Source: Mycobacterium sp. GA-1841
Lineage (GTDB): Bacteria; Actinomycetota; Actinomycetes; Mycobacteriales; Mycobacteriaceae
Direction of reading: 5' to 3'
DNA length: 64,000 nt
Assembly: GCF_001954135.1 (NCBI RefSeq)
Contig: NZ_MBEQ01000068.1
Span: 20,731-84,730 of the forward strand
The position numbers were made by a program, and so were the translations under genes. The notes beneath the pieces are model-generated. The model was not told where the DNA came from, did no database searches, and worked only from the letters and a program-made list of their open reading frames with translations. This document shows, piece after piece, positions 56,386 through 64,000 of the stretch (its first letter is position 1; the number at the start of each line of letters is the position of its first letter).

Positions 56386-57158
56386 TGCCCGGCGTGGACC
56401 TGTCCGGCAAGGTTGCGATCATCACCGGCGCCGCCCGCGGGCAGGGCGAGGCCGAGGCGCGGTTGTTCGCCGAACTGGGTGCCAAGGTGGTGCTGACCGA
56501 TCTTCTCGCTGCCGACGGTGAGCGGGTCGCCGCATCGATCGGTGCTGCCGCCCGCTTCGTCCGCCACGACGTCGGCAACGAACACGACTGGCGCACAGTG
56601 GTCGACACCGCCGTGCACGAGTTCGGTCGGGTCGACGCGCTGGTCAACAACGCGGCCATCTGCAAGGTGGTGCCACTGGCCGAGCAGGACACCGCCGGAT
56701 TCGAACAGATGCTGCGGGTCAATCTCATCGGCGCGTTCCTCGGCATGCAGGCCGTCACCGATCCGATGAAAGCCGCAGGCGGCGGCTCGATCGTCAACAT
56801 CTCATCGCAGGCGGGTGTGCAGGGCCTGGCCGGGTACACCGCCTACGGCGCCTCCAAGTGGGGTCTGCGCGGGATGTCGAAAGTGGCGGCAATCGAGCTG
56901 GGCCCGTTGGGTATTCGGGTGAACACGGTCTACCCCGGCATGATCGACACGCCGATGATCGCCCATCTGGAGGTGGAACGCGGGTTGGGTGGCCACCCCG
57001 GTGCGCCGCTGACCCGGGTCGGCACGCCCGAGGAGGTCGCCGATGTCGTCGCCTTCCTGGCCTCGGAAGCGTCGTCCTACATCACCGGCGCCGATCTGAC
57101 CGTCGACGGAGGCGCCAGCGCGGGCCGGATCCCCGTCACCCCGGTCCACACCAACTGA
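56385..57158 (+). CDS. Short-chain dehydrogenase/reductase (3-alpha/20-beta-HSD-like)
   Basis: A 257-residue SDR with ITGAARGQGEAEARLF, VNNAAICKVV, catalytic NISSQAGVQG and YGASKWGLRG, and the NAD-type Asp in VVLTDLLAAD. It resembles the SDR at 46322 through much of its length, which suggests duplication within the cluster or two steps on related substrates. It is the last gene of the rightward operon; the stop faces the convergent alcohol dehydrogenase gene 50 bases away. Confidence 0.91.
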   Translation: MPGVDLSGKVAIITGAARGQGEAEARLFAELGAKVVLTDLLAADGERVAASIGAAARFVRHDVGNEHDWRTVVDTAVHEFGRVDALVNNAAICKVVPLAEQDTAGFEQMLRVNLIGAFLGMQAVTDPMKAAGGGSIVNISSQAGVQGLAGYTAYGASKWGLRGMSKVAAIELGPLGIRVNTVYPGMIDTPMIAHLEVERGLGGHPGAPLTRVGTPEEVADVVAFLASEASSYITGADLTVDGGASAGRIPVTPVHTN

Positions 57159-57208
57159 GCCCGGCAGAGCACGCGTCGGCGCCCTGCGTGCAGAGCGCCG
57201 ACGCATTC

Positions 57209-58261
57209 TCATTGGCCAGGCAACACCAGGATCTTGACGTGCGCCTCGGGGTCACGCAGCAACTCGAACGCCTCGCCCAGGCCGTCGAGTCCGACCCGAC
57301 CCGTGATGATCGCCTCGGCATCGATCTCGCCGGCCGCCAACCGTGCCAGCACCTTCTCATAGGCCTGGTCGTAGGGTCCGTGCCCGAAGTTGATCGCGAT
57401 CTGCCGCATCTGCGCCACCACGGGGATGATGGTCTCCTCCGCGAACGGCGAGGCCACCACCTGGATGCGCGAACCCCAGGGCAGGGTGTGGGTCAGTGTG
57501 TTCAACGTCCCGACGCGCCCGCTGCACTCGTAGGCGATCAGGAGACCGCCTCCGGTCTCGCCACTGCCCAGCAGCTCGTTGTAGAGGTCGATCGGATTCT
57601 GCTCGGTGGGGTCGACGACGACGTCGGCGCCCATCTTCGCGGCGAGCTCGCGGCGTTTGGGTGACGGCTCCGAGGCGATGACGGTGTGTGCGCCGGCCGC
57701 CTTGGCAGCCAGGATCGTGCCCAGACCGATCGATCCGCACCCGATCACCAGAGCAGTGTCCGCAGGTGTCAGACCGGACTGCTGCATGTGCATCTCGCCG
57801 ACGTGCAGCGGCTCGGCCAGGGCAGCGTGTTCCAACGACAGGCCGTCGGGTACGTGGCGCACCCAGAAGGCGTCGACGACGATGAATTCGCCGAAGGCCC
57901 CGTGGTATCGGTTCGAGTAGCCGATGATCGTCGGAAGCCCGGTGCCCTGCTCCGTGGTGATTCCCAGCCCGGTGACCCTGTCCCCCTCGGCGAAATCCTC
58001 GACACCCGGGCCGGTTTCGACGACGGTGCCGGCCCACTCGTGTCCCAGCACCACCGGCCGGGTGGCGTCGAACACCGCGAACGGATAGCCCGCACCGGCG
58101 GCCACCTCGACGAACCGGCACGGATCCTTGGACATGCTCAGGTCGCTGCCACAGATGCCGCAGGCGGCCACCTTGATGCGCAGTTGCCCGGGACCGGTGG
58201 CGGGCGGTTCGGTGACGTCGGCGACGGTGAATTGGCCGTCGAAGTACTCCGCGGCGCGCAT
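57209..58261 (-). CDS. Zinc-dependent alcohol dehydrogenase (MDR family)
   Basis: A 350-residue medium-chain dehydrogenase. The catalytic zinc ligands are in VAACGICGSDL and LGHEWAGTV. The Rossmann site is ALVIGCGSIGLGTILAAKAAG, and NADH preference is suggested by acidic ASEPSPKR. The structural-zinc Cys cluster seems absent, which resembles sorbitol or 2,3-butanediol dehydrogenase-type enzymes. ATG 58261 overlaps the stop of the upstream LLM gene. It plays the same role position as AdhD in the mymA operon, though the substrate is unknown. Confidence 0.9.
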   Translation of the reverse strand: MRAAEYFDGQFTVADVTEPPATGPGQLRIKVAACGICGSDLSMSKDPCRFVEVAAGAGYPFAVFDATRPVVLGHEWAGTVVETGPGVEDFAEGDRVTGLGITTEQGTGLPTIIGYSNRYHGAFGEFIVVDAFWVRHVPDGLSLEHAALAEPLHVGEMHMQQSGLTPADTALVIGCGSIGLGTILAAKAAGAHTVIASEPSPKRRELAAKMGADVVVDPTEQNPIDLYNELLGSGETGGGLLIAYECSGRVGTLNTLTHTLPWGSRIQVVASPFAEETIIPVVAQMRQIAINFGHGPYDQAYEKVLARLAAGEIDAEAIITGRVGLDGLGEAFELLRDPEAHVKILVLPGQ

Positions 58262-59457
58262 CACGCCCCCTGCCCGGCGAGCTGCTCGGCCGGCTGGCCG
58301 TAATAGTCGGTGTGTGCCTTGGTGATTGCGCCGATCAGGCCGCCGAGCAGGTATTCGCTGTTGTCCTCGGCGAACTGCAGGCTGGCCTGCCGGCCGGCGT
58401 TGCGGTTCTTGAAGTGCGGGACAACCTCCGACGCGAACAGCTCGTAACTGCGCTTGGTGTCCTCCCAACTGGCCATGTCCACATGCATGATCAACAGCGT
58501 CCCGAATCCGCCGGTCTTGTCGATGAGGCGCTCGATCTGAGCGATCGCGTCCTCCGGGGTACCGATGATGACCTGACCGAACTCGCCCAGATTGTCGGTG
58601 CGCCACTGGTTGATGATGCCGTCGGGGGTCTGCGCCCAGTCGGGATTGATGCCCTGTTGCCGGTTGACGTACTCGGCGATGGCATGGATTCGGCGGCTGA
58701 CGACCCGCTCGGCTTCGGCCCGGGTCTCGGCGATGAACATCGGATTGACCAGGCGCCAGGTGGAGCGGTCCGCCTGATGCCCGTTCTCGGCCGAAACCTT
58801 CTCGTACACACCCCAGTTGCGGTCGAGAACGTCGAACCCGCTGGGCGAGCTGGCGGCCAGTGACAGCAAGGACAGTCCGTGCGTGCCGGCGAGCACCGAG
58901 CCGTTCGGCGAGATGGTCGAGGCGGTCGCCACCTCGATGCCGGCCGGGTCGTAGGTCGGCAGTTGGGCCCGCGCGTCGCGCAGGGTGAACCAGTCGGTCT
59001 CCATGTTGACGACCTCACCGCGCAGTAGCCGCAGTACTGCTTCCAGCGCCTCGCCCTGCATGCGACGCTGATCGATCGGGTTGATGCCCATCATGTGGGC
59101 GTCCAGCGGAATCTTGCCCGGGCCGGTGCCCACGATCAGCCGGCCGCGGGTCTGCAGATCGAGCTGGGTGATGCGGTCTGCAGTGACCAGCGGGTGGTGG
59201 TACGGCAGCGACATCACACCGGTGCCGAAGCGGATCCGCTCAGTGCGCTCAGCGGCTGCGGCGATGAAAACATCTGGCGCCGGGACGATTTCAGATCCTG
59301 TCGAGTGATGCTCCCCCATCCAGGCCTCGTCGAAACCGAGATGGTCGAGATGCTCCATCAAGTCGATGTCGCGACGCAGCTGCAGGGCCGGGTCGGCGTT
59401 GAGGGGGTGATAGGGCGCCAGGAACGCACCGAACTTGATCGAACTCGAATTCCACAT
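58261..59457 (-). CDS. LLM-class flavin-dependent oxidoreductase (limonene-monooxygenase-like)
   Basis: A 398-residue bacterial-luciferase-like flavoprotein. The N-terminus IKFGAFLAPYHPL with FDEAWMGEHHSTG is characteristic of proteins annotated as limonene 1,2-monooxygenase. TRGRLIVGTGPG and VSAENGHQADRSTWRLV are further family landmarks. It would oxidise a hydrocarbon or aldehyde using reduced flavin. ATG 59457 is chosen on homology; the frame extends 20 codons upstream through a palindrome. Co-transcribed with the alcohol dehydrogenase (overlapping stop/start). The TetR gene lies upstream on the same strand. Confidence 0.88.
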   Translation of the reverse strand: MWNSSSIKFGAFLAPYHPLNADPALQLRRDIDLMEHLDHLGFDEAWMGEHHSTGSEIVPAPDVFIAAAAERTERIRFGTGVMSLPYHHPLVTADRITQLDLQTRGRLIVGTGPGKIPLDAHMMGINPIDQRRMQGEALEAVLRLLRGEVVNMETDWFTLRDARAQLPTYDPAGIEVATASTISPNGSVLAGTHGLSLLSLAASSPSGFDVLDRNWGVYEKVSAENGHQADRSTWRLVNPMFIAETRAEAERVVSRRIHAIAEYVNRQQGINPDWAQTPDGIINQWRTDNLGEFGQVIIGTPEDAIAQIERLIDKTGGFGTLLIMHVDMASWEDTKRSYELFASEVVPHFKNRNAGRQASLQFAEDNSEYLLGGLIGAITKAHTDYYGQPAEQLAGQGA

Positions 59458-59470
59458 GTCCGGCACGTTA

Positions 59471-59503
59471 TCTGGATCGACTGATTGGATCAAGTGATCC
59501 AGA
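59471..59503. promoter_or_regulatory. Nested palindromes TCTGGATC...GATCCAGA, candidate TetR operator
   Basis: TCTGGATC (59471-59478) is mirrored by GATCCAGA (59496-59503), and TGGATCA-AG-TGATCCA (59486-59501) is a near-perfect palindrome inside. The element lies between the TetR gene and the LLM gene it precedes, 14 bases before the LLM start. Suits repression of the LLM-ADH operon. Confidence 0.55.
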
Positions 59504-59556
59504 AATTTCGGCCGCAAATGCTTCCGGTGGACAGGACGGAAGAGTCAGGCGATCAG

Positions 59557-60195
59557 TCAGGAACCGAGCAGGCGATCGACGCCGCCGACAACGAACCGCA
59601 CCAGGTCCTCGTAGAAGGCGCGCAGTTCGGTCTCGTCCAGTCGGCTGCCGTTGCGACGCCACTCGTCGGCCCGGCTCAGCGCCTGGATGAAGTTCATGAT
59701 CGAGATGGCCCAGCGCAGTTCGAGCCGCGCCGGATCAGAGTCCGGGAACGCCCGCTGCACCTGGGTGAACAACTCCTCGGGCAGGTGCTGTTCGGTGTCG
59801 AGCAGTACCGGATTGTCGTCCTGCGAGATCTGCGCGATGATCTTGATCCATCGCATACCCCGGACCCGGTGGCGGAGCAGCAGTTTGAGATAGGGCTCGG
59901 TGACCGCGCGGACGAGCGCGTCGGCACCCGGCGCGTCAGCGTCGGCCGCAAGCGCCGCCACGTTGGCCGCGATCTCGTCGCGCACCGGTGCGCCGATGTC
60001 GGTGAGCACCGCGCGAAGCAGGTCGTCTTTGGATCCGAAGTGGTAGTGCACCGAGGCCGCGCCGAGACCCGCGGCGGCATTGACCGCCCGCACCGACACC
60101 GCGTCCACCCCCTGGGCGGCGAACAATCGTTCGGCAGCCTTCACGAGGCGCAGCCGCGTGGCCGCGCCCTGCCGGTTCTGAGCCGCGACAGACAC
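59557..60195 (-). CDS. TetR-family transcriptional regulator
   Basis: A 212-residue regulator. The N-terminal HTH reads AAERLFAAQGVDAVSVRAVNAAAGLGAASVHYHF in the usual TetR order, with recognition part GLGAASVHYHFGSKDDLL. The C-terminal ligand domain is all-helical. GTG 60195 is the most upstream start consistent with the family. It lies 99 bases upstream of the LLM-ADH operon on the same strand, with a palindrome in between, so it is the likely local repressor. Confidence 0.9.
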   Translation of the reverse strand: MSVAAQNRQGAATRLRLVKAAERLFAAQGVDAVSVRAVNAAAGLGAASVHYHFGSKDDLLRAVLTDIGAPVRDEIAANVAALAADADAPGADALVRAVTEPYLKLLLRHRVRGMRWIKIIAQISQDDNPVLLDTEQHLPEELFTQVQRAFPDSDPARLELRWAISIMNFIQALSRADEWRRNGSRLDETELRAFYEDLVRFVVGGVDRLLGS

Positions 60196-60238
60196 CCGAC
60201 GAGCATGGCACGCGTCGAACAGGCTGTTGAGCTGTGTT

Positions 60239-60613
60239 CTACGCCGACGGCGTGTCGTCGGCGAGCGGCACGAACCGCCCCTGGCCGTCTGGCGCATAGG
60301 TGGTGGTGGTCATCACAGCGTCCACGGGCAGCGGACCGTACAGATGCGGGAACAACATCGCGTCGGGATCACCCGGCACTCCGGGCTCCCAGCGCACCGG
60401 ATCGGTCAACTTCGCCGGATCGATGTGCAGCAGCACCAGGTCGGTACGACCGGAATACAACCGATTCGCCGGCAGATGCACCTGCTCAGGAGCAGAAAGG
60501 TGAACGAAGCCCTGAGCGCTCAACGACGGCGGCCGGTGCAGGCCGCTACGCTGAGCCGCTGACCACTCATCCACGCTGCACAAGTGAACCAGGACACGCG
60601 GCGAGGGATGCAT
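60239..60613 (-). CDS. DUF952 family protein
   Basis: A 124-residue protein of the DUF952 family, with VLVHLCSVDEWSAAQRSG near the start, GFVHLSAPEQV, LVLLHIDPAKLTDPVRWEPG and FPHLYGPLPVDAV. The fold is related to ADP-ribosyl/PARP-like small domains, but no function is established. ATG 60613 is used; an upstream in-frame codon at 60658 would add 15 residues. It is divergent from the small zinc protein gene at 60773. Confidence 0.85.
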   Translation of the reverse strand: MHPSPRVLVHLCSVDEWSAAQRSGLHRPPSLSAQGFVHLSAPEQVHLPANRLYSGRTDLVLLHIDPAKLTDPVRWEPGVPGDPDAMLFPHLYGPLPVDAVMTTTTYAPDGQGRFVPLADDTPSA

Positions 60614-60772
60614 GACGTCAGCTTGCCCGGCCAGCAACAGCCCATCCAAGTGAGACACGACACACCGGTGAACCCCTGGGGAACAACGCCGGAAGCCAAA
60701 TCGTCTGACAGAGTAGACATACGCAATCGAGGCGCCTTTGCCGAGATGCGCAGAGCAGAAGACGGAGGAGCC

Positions 60773-60964
60773 ATGAACGCAACTCTGACAAGCCCGGAGC
60801 TAACCAGAGCCGATCGCTGCGATCGTTGCGGTGCGGCCGCACGCGTGCGCGCAAAGCTGCCCTCAGGGGCCGAGCTGCTCTTCTGCCAGCACCACGCCAA
60901 CGAGCACGAAGCGAAACTGGTCGAGCTGGCCGCAGTGCTGGAGACCAGCGCGGCAGAAGCCTGA
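60773..60964 (+). CDS. Small zinc-ribbon-like protein (DUF7455-like)
   Basis: A 63-residue protein with RADRCDRCGAAARVRAKL and LLFCQHHANEHEAKL. The pair CDRC plus CQHH can bind one zinc. Such small proteins are widespread in actinobacteria next to sigma-factor and YihY genes and have no known function. ATG 60773 has GGAGGAG 3 bases upstream. It is followed 64 bases later by the YihY/BrkB gene. Confidence 0.8.
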   Translation: MNATLTSPELTRADRCDRCGAAARVRAKLPSGAELLFCQHHANEHEAKLVELAAVLETSAAEA

Positions 60965-61028
60965 CCGCCACCGGCCGACACCACCCGCCTGGGCAGGAGT
61001 ACGTTTCGTCAGTAATGCTTGACTGGTC

Positions 61029-62036
61029 ATGACTGGCCAGCCGCTTCCAGTACCACCAACACGCCACCACATCTGGCATCTCACTCGACGCACATTGTCG
61101 AAGAGCTGGGACGATTCCATCTTTTCGGAGTCGGCACAGGCGGCGTTCTGGTGTGCGTTGTCACTGCCTCCCCTCCTGCTGGGGATGCTCGGCAGCCTGG
61201 CCTATATCGCACCGCTGTTCGGGCCGGATACGCTGCCGACGATCCAGGATCAACTGATTAACGCGGCGAACAGCTTCTTCTCCCCCAACGTGGTCAACGA
61301 GATCATCGAACCGACGATCCGTGACATCGTCAGGGGCGCGCGGGGCGAGGTGGTCTCGGTCGGCTTCGTGATCTCGTTGTGGGCCGGCTCGTCGGCGGTG
61401 TCGGCGTTCGTGGACTCGATCGTGGAGGCCCACGATCAGACGCCGCTGCGGCACCCGGTACGGCAGCGGTTCTATGCGCTGGGTCTGTACGTGATCATGC
61501 TGCTCTTCACGATCGCAGCGGCGCCGGTGGTGGCGCTCGGGCCACGGGCGATCTCCGAACACATCCCCGAGGGCTTGGACAACGTGCTGCGGTACGGCTA
61601 CTTCCCGGCGTTGTTCCTGGCGGTGTTCGTCGGCGTGACGATCCTTTACCGGGTATCGCTGCCGAACCCGATTCCGACGCACCGCCTGGTGCTGGGCGCG
61701 GTGCTGGCCACCGTGGTCTTCCTGGTGGCGACGTTCGGCCTGCGGATCTATCTGACGTGGATCACCAGTACCGGCTACACGTACGGGGCGCTGGCCACGC
61801 CGATCGCGTTCCTGCTGTTCGCGTTCTTCCTGGGATTCGCGATCATGCTCGGTGCCGAACTCAACGCCGCGATACAGGAGGAATGGCCTGCCGCGGATAC
61901 GCACGCCCGGCGACTGCGGGAATGGCTGGAGGTCAAGGCCCTCAACGGCTCCCACCTCAACGGCTCCCACAATGACGAAGCTCAGGCACCGGTCGGAACG
62001 CCGGCGCCCGAGCGCGGGGACCCGCCTACTTCTTGA
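61029..62036 (+). CDS. YihY/BrkB-family membrane protein (Rv2707-like)
   Basis: A 335-residue inner-membrane protein with about six helices. The family pattern is clear: WDDSIFSESAQAAFWCALSLPPLLLG, LWAGSSAVSAFVDSIVEAHD, and TGYTYGALATPIAFLLFAFFLGFAIMLGAELNAA in parts. Its transport or structural function is unknown. The C-terminal tail is hydrophilic with an internal NGSHLNGSHN repeat. ATG 61029. The stop overlaps the convergent DUF3039 gene by 11 bases. Matches Rv2707 in order before sigB. Confidence 0.92.
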   Translation: MTGQPLPVPPTRHHIWHLTRRTLSKSWDDSIFSESAQAAFWCALSLPPLLLGMLGSLAYIAPLFGPDTLPTIQDQLINAANSFFSPNVVNEIIEPTIRDIVRGARGEVVSVGFVISLWAGSSAVSAFVDSIVEAHDQTPLRHPVRQRFYALGLYVIMLLFTIAAAPVVALGPRAISEHIPEGLDNVLRYGYFPALFLAVFVGVTILYRVSLPNPIPTHRLVLGAVLATVVFLVATFGLRIYLTWITSTGYTYGALATPIAFLLFAFFLGFAIMLGAELNAAIQEEWPAADTHARRLREWLEVKALNGSHLNGSHNDEAQAPVGTPAPERGDPPTS

Positions 62037-62262
62037 GGGACTCGTAGATCTTCTTGCAATCCGGGCACACCGGTGAGCCCGGCTTGGCCGCCTTCGTCAC
62101 CGGAAATACCTCGCCACACAGCGCGACCACGTGCGTACCCATGACGGCGCTTTCGGCGATCTTGTCCTTCTTGACGTAATGAAAGAACTTCGGAGTGTCG
62201 TCGTCGGTCCCGTCGTCGACGCGTTCGTCGGTGTCCGGGCGGTCGATGGTTTGGGTCTGCAT
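62026..62262 (-). CDS. DUF3039 protein (Rv2708c-like)
   Basis: A 78-residue protein with an Asp-rich N-terminus (DTDERVDDGTDDDTP), the conserved KFFHYVKKDKIAESAVMGTHVVALCG in parts, and CPDCKKIYESLKK at the end. One Cys in ALCGE plus CPDC suggests a single zinc site. Unknown function; conserved next to YihY and DUF3099 genes in mycobacteria. ATG 62262 is preferred to an upstream start at 62292. Confidence 0.88.
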   Translation of the reverse strand: MQTQTIDRPDTDERVDDGTDDDTPKFFHYVKKDKIAESAVMGTHVVALCGEVFPVTKAAKPGSPVCPDCKKIYESLKK

Positions 62263-62339
62263 GTCTTTATTCTGCCTGGCTGGCGCGCACACCGAAATCC
62301 ACCTGTCGCCACCCGGTCAGGGTGTGGAACAGTAGAGGT

Positions 62340-62768
62340 ATGAAACAAAGCCACGAGCTGAGTTTCGACGACGATTTCGGCGACGATTTCGGCGAGGAAG
62401 CCCGCCCGATCCTCATCACCCAGGCCGCACCTGCTTACGAAGTGCAGCACCGTCAGCGCGTCCGCAAGTACCTGACGTTGATGGCCTTTCGCATCCCGGC
62501 ACTCATCCTGGCCGCGGTCGCCTACAACATCTGGCAGAACGGGCTCATCTCGCTGGGGATCATCCTGCTGTCGATCCCGCTGCCGTGGATGGCGGTGCTG
62601 ATCGCCAACGACCGACCGCCGCGCCGGGCCGAAGAGCCGCGCCGCTACGGCGGTCACGCGAACCGGATTCCGCTGTTTCCCACGGCGCAGCGGCCGGCCC
62701 TGCAGAGCGACGGGTACGTGGCACCGCAACCGGACCGGGATCGACGCGATGACGATGACCCCAGCTGA
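62340..62768 (+). CDS. DUF3099 membrane protein (Rv2709-like)
   Basis: A 142-residue protein with an acidic N-terminus, two closely spaced hydrophobic helices (FRIPALILAAVAYNIW and LISLGIILLSIPLPWMAVLIA in part) and a proline/arginine-rich cytoplasmic tail. This is the DUF3099 pattern; function unknown. ATG 62340 begins MKQSHELSF. It lies just upstream of sigB in the same orientation, but sigB has its own promoter region. Confidence 0.88.
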   Translation: MKQSHELSFDDDFGDDFGEEARPILITQAAPAYEVQHRQRVRKYLTLMAFRIPALILAAVAYNIWQNGLISLGIILLSIPLPWMAVLIANDRPPRRAEEPRRYGGHANRIPLFPTAQRPALQSDGYVAPQPDRDRRDDDDPS

Positions 62769-62784
62769 GCGGCTTCTTTAGCCA

Positions 62785-62803
62785 TTCTTAGGACATTCTC
62801 AGG
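62785..62803 (+). promoter_or_regulatory. MprA-box-like direct repeat upstream of sigB
   Basis: TTCTTAGG-ACA-TTCTCAGG: two 8-base direct repeats 3 bases apart, 19 bases in all. This is the described layout of the MprA box. MprAB is reported to regulate sigB and sigE directly in M. tuberculosis. It lies about 50 bases upstream of the SigE/SigH-type -35. Confidence 0.65.
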
Positions 62804-62851
62804 TCGGTCCGGAAAAACTGCAGCTCAACGGGCATGAAACCGGCGATCGGC

Positions 62852-62878
62852 GGGAACTCTCAAGGGGCCTACGACGTT
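62852..62878 (+). promoter_or_regulatory. ECF-type (SigE/SigH) promoter of sigB
   Basis: GGGAAC (62852-62857) and CGTT (62875-62878) are 17 bases apart, matching the GGAAC-N16-19-GTT promoters used by SigE, SigH and SigL. In M. tuberculosis sigB is transcribed from such a promoter. Confidence 0.75.
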
Positions 62879-62915
62879 GTAGGTCATGACAGTTCGAGCC
62901 GATCAGGAGGCCGTC

Positions 62916-63875
<960 letters not shown>

Positions 63876-64000
63876 TCCCCCTCATGACGTGGCCCCGCGG
63901 GTGGGGGGGGGGGGGGGGGGGGGGGGGTGGCGGGCGTTTCGCCGGGCAGGACCCGCCCCCGCCCGCCCCCGGGGGTAAACCCCGAGAGCCCGCCGCGACC
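63876..64000. other. Low-complexity end, probable sequencing or assembly artefact
   Basis: After the sigB stop there are about 25 ordinary bases, then GTG followed by an unbroken G run (63903-63927, 25 Gs) and G/C-only low-complexity sequence to the end. The expected ideR region is not recognisable. No gene is supported here. The run looks like no-signal poly-G reads or a contig end. Confidence 0.75.

Noticed and set aside
63903..63927. Phase-variable homopolymer or G-quadruplex regulator
   Set aside because: The run sits in low-complexity sequence at the window end, far longer than normal in this genome, and fits a sequencing artefact better.

Overview
The window is a high-GC actinobacterial chromosome segment from a mycobacterium, most likely an environmental Mycolicibacterium-type species. 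Three things support this: a PPE-family protein, arabinogalactan (aftC) and other mycobacterial cell-envelope genes, and a gene order that follows Mycobacterium tuberculosis Rv2667 to Rv2710 (clpC2, ribD, aftC, msrB, hemQ/hemY/hemE, dxs, ceoBC, dut, cei, suhB, ppgK, sigA, sigB). Orthologue names rest on remembered family features and synteny, not on a database search.

Layout. 1-2.1 kb: the 3' end of a HO-1-type heme oxygenase, then a PPE-PPW protein with an IdeR-like iron box in front. 2.2-9.9 kb: a membrane protein, an aromatic-pathway DAHP synthase with a leader-peptide attenuator, a LysR regulator convergent with a TDT/SLAC1 transporter, a CynX-type MFS exporter divergent from a GntR/FadR regulator, and a PrrB-like histidine kinase with no response regulator beside it. 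10.0-42.6 kb: the conserved block. It starts with clpC2, which has a leaderless promoter embedded in two palindromes, and ends with sigA and a strong bidirectional terminator. It holds the heme operon hemE-hemY-hemQ, dxs, nhaA, the K+ regulators ceoB/ceoC, dut, cei, suhB and ppgK. Local insertions relative to M. tuberculosis are an AraC/methyltransferase pair after aftC and nhaA plus a degenerate GGDEF protein after dxs.

42.6-60.2 kb: an accessory region inserted between sigA and the Rv2707-sigB block. It has a secreted histidine phosphatase, a remnant of a hormone-sensitive-lipase-type hydrolase, and a catabolic cluster: Baeyer-Villiger monooxygenase, three SDRs, three acyl-CoA-dehydrogenase-fold flavoproteins, WS/DGAT, acyl-CoA synthetase, HSL-family hydrolase, zinc alcohol dehydrogenase and a limonene-monooxygenase-like LLM flavoenzyme, with IclR and TetR regulators. 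The set reads as alcohol to ketone to lactone to hydroxy acid to acyl-CoA, as in degradation of cyclic terpenoid or alicyclic compounds. It also shares most enzyme classes with the M. tuberculosis mymA operon. The substrate is not knowable from the sequence.

60.2-63.9 kb: small conserved genes (DUF952, DUF7455-like, YihY/BrkB, DUF3039, DUF3099) and sigB, which is preceded by an MprA-box-like repeat and a SigE/SigH-type promoter. The last 125 bases contain a 25-G run and low-complexity GC sequence that looks like a contig-end artefact; ideR, expected after sigB, is not reached.

No rRNA, tRNA, CRISPR array, prophage or intact insertion sequence was seen.
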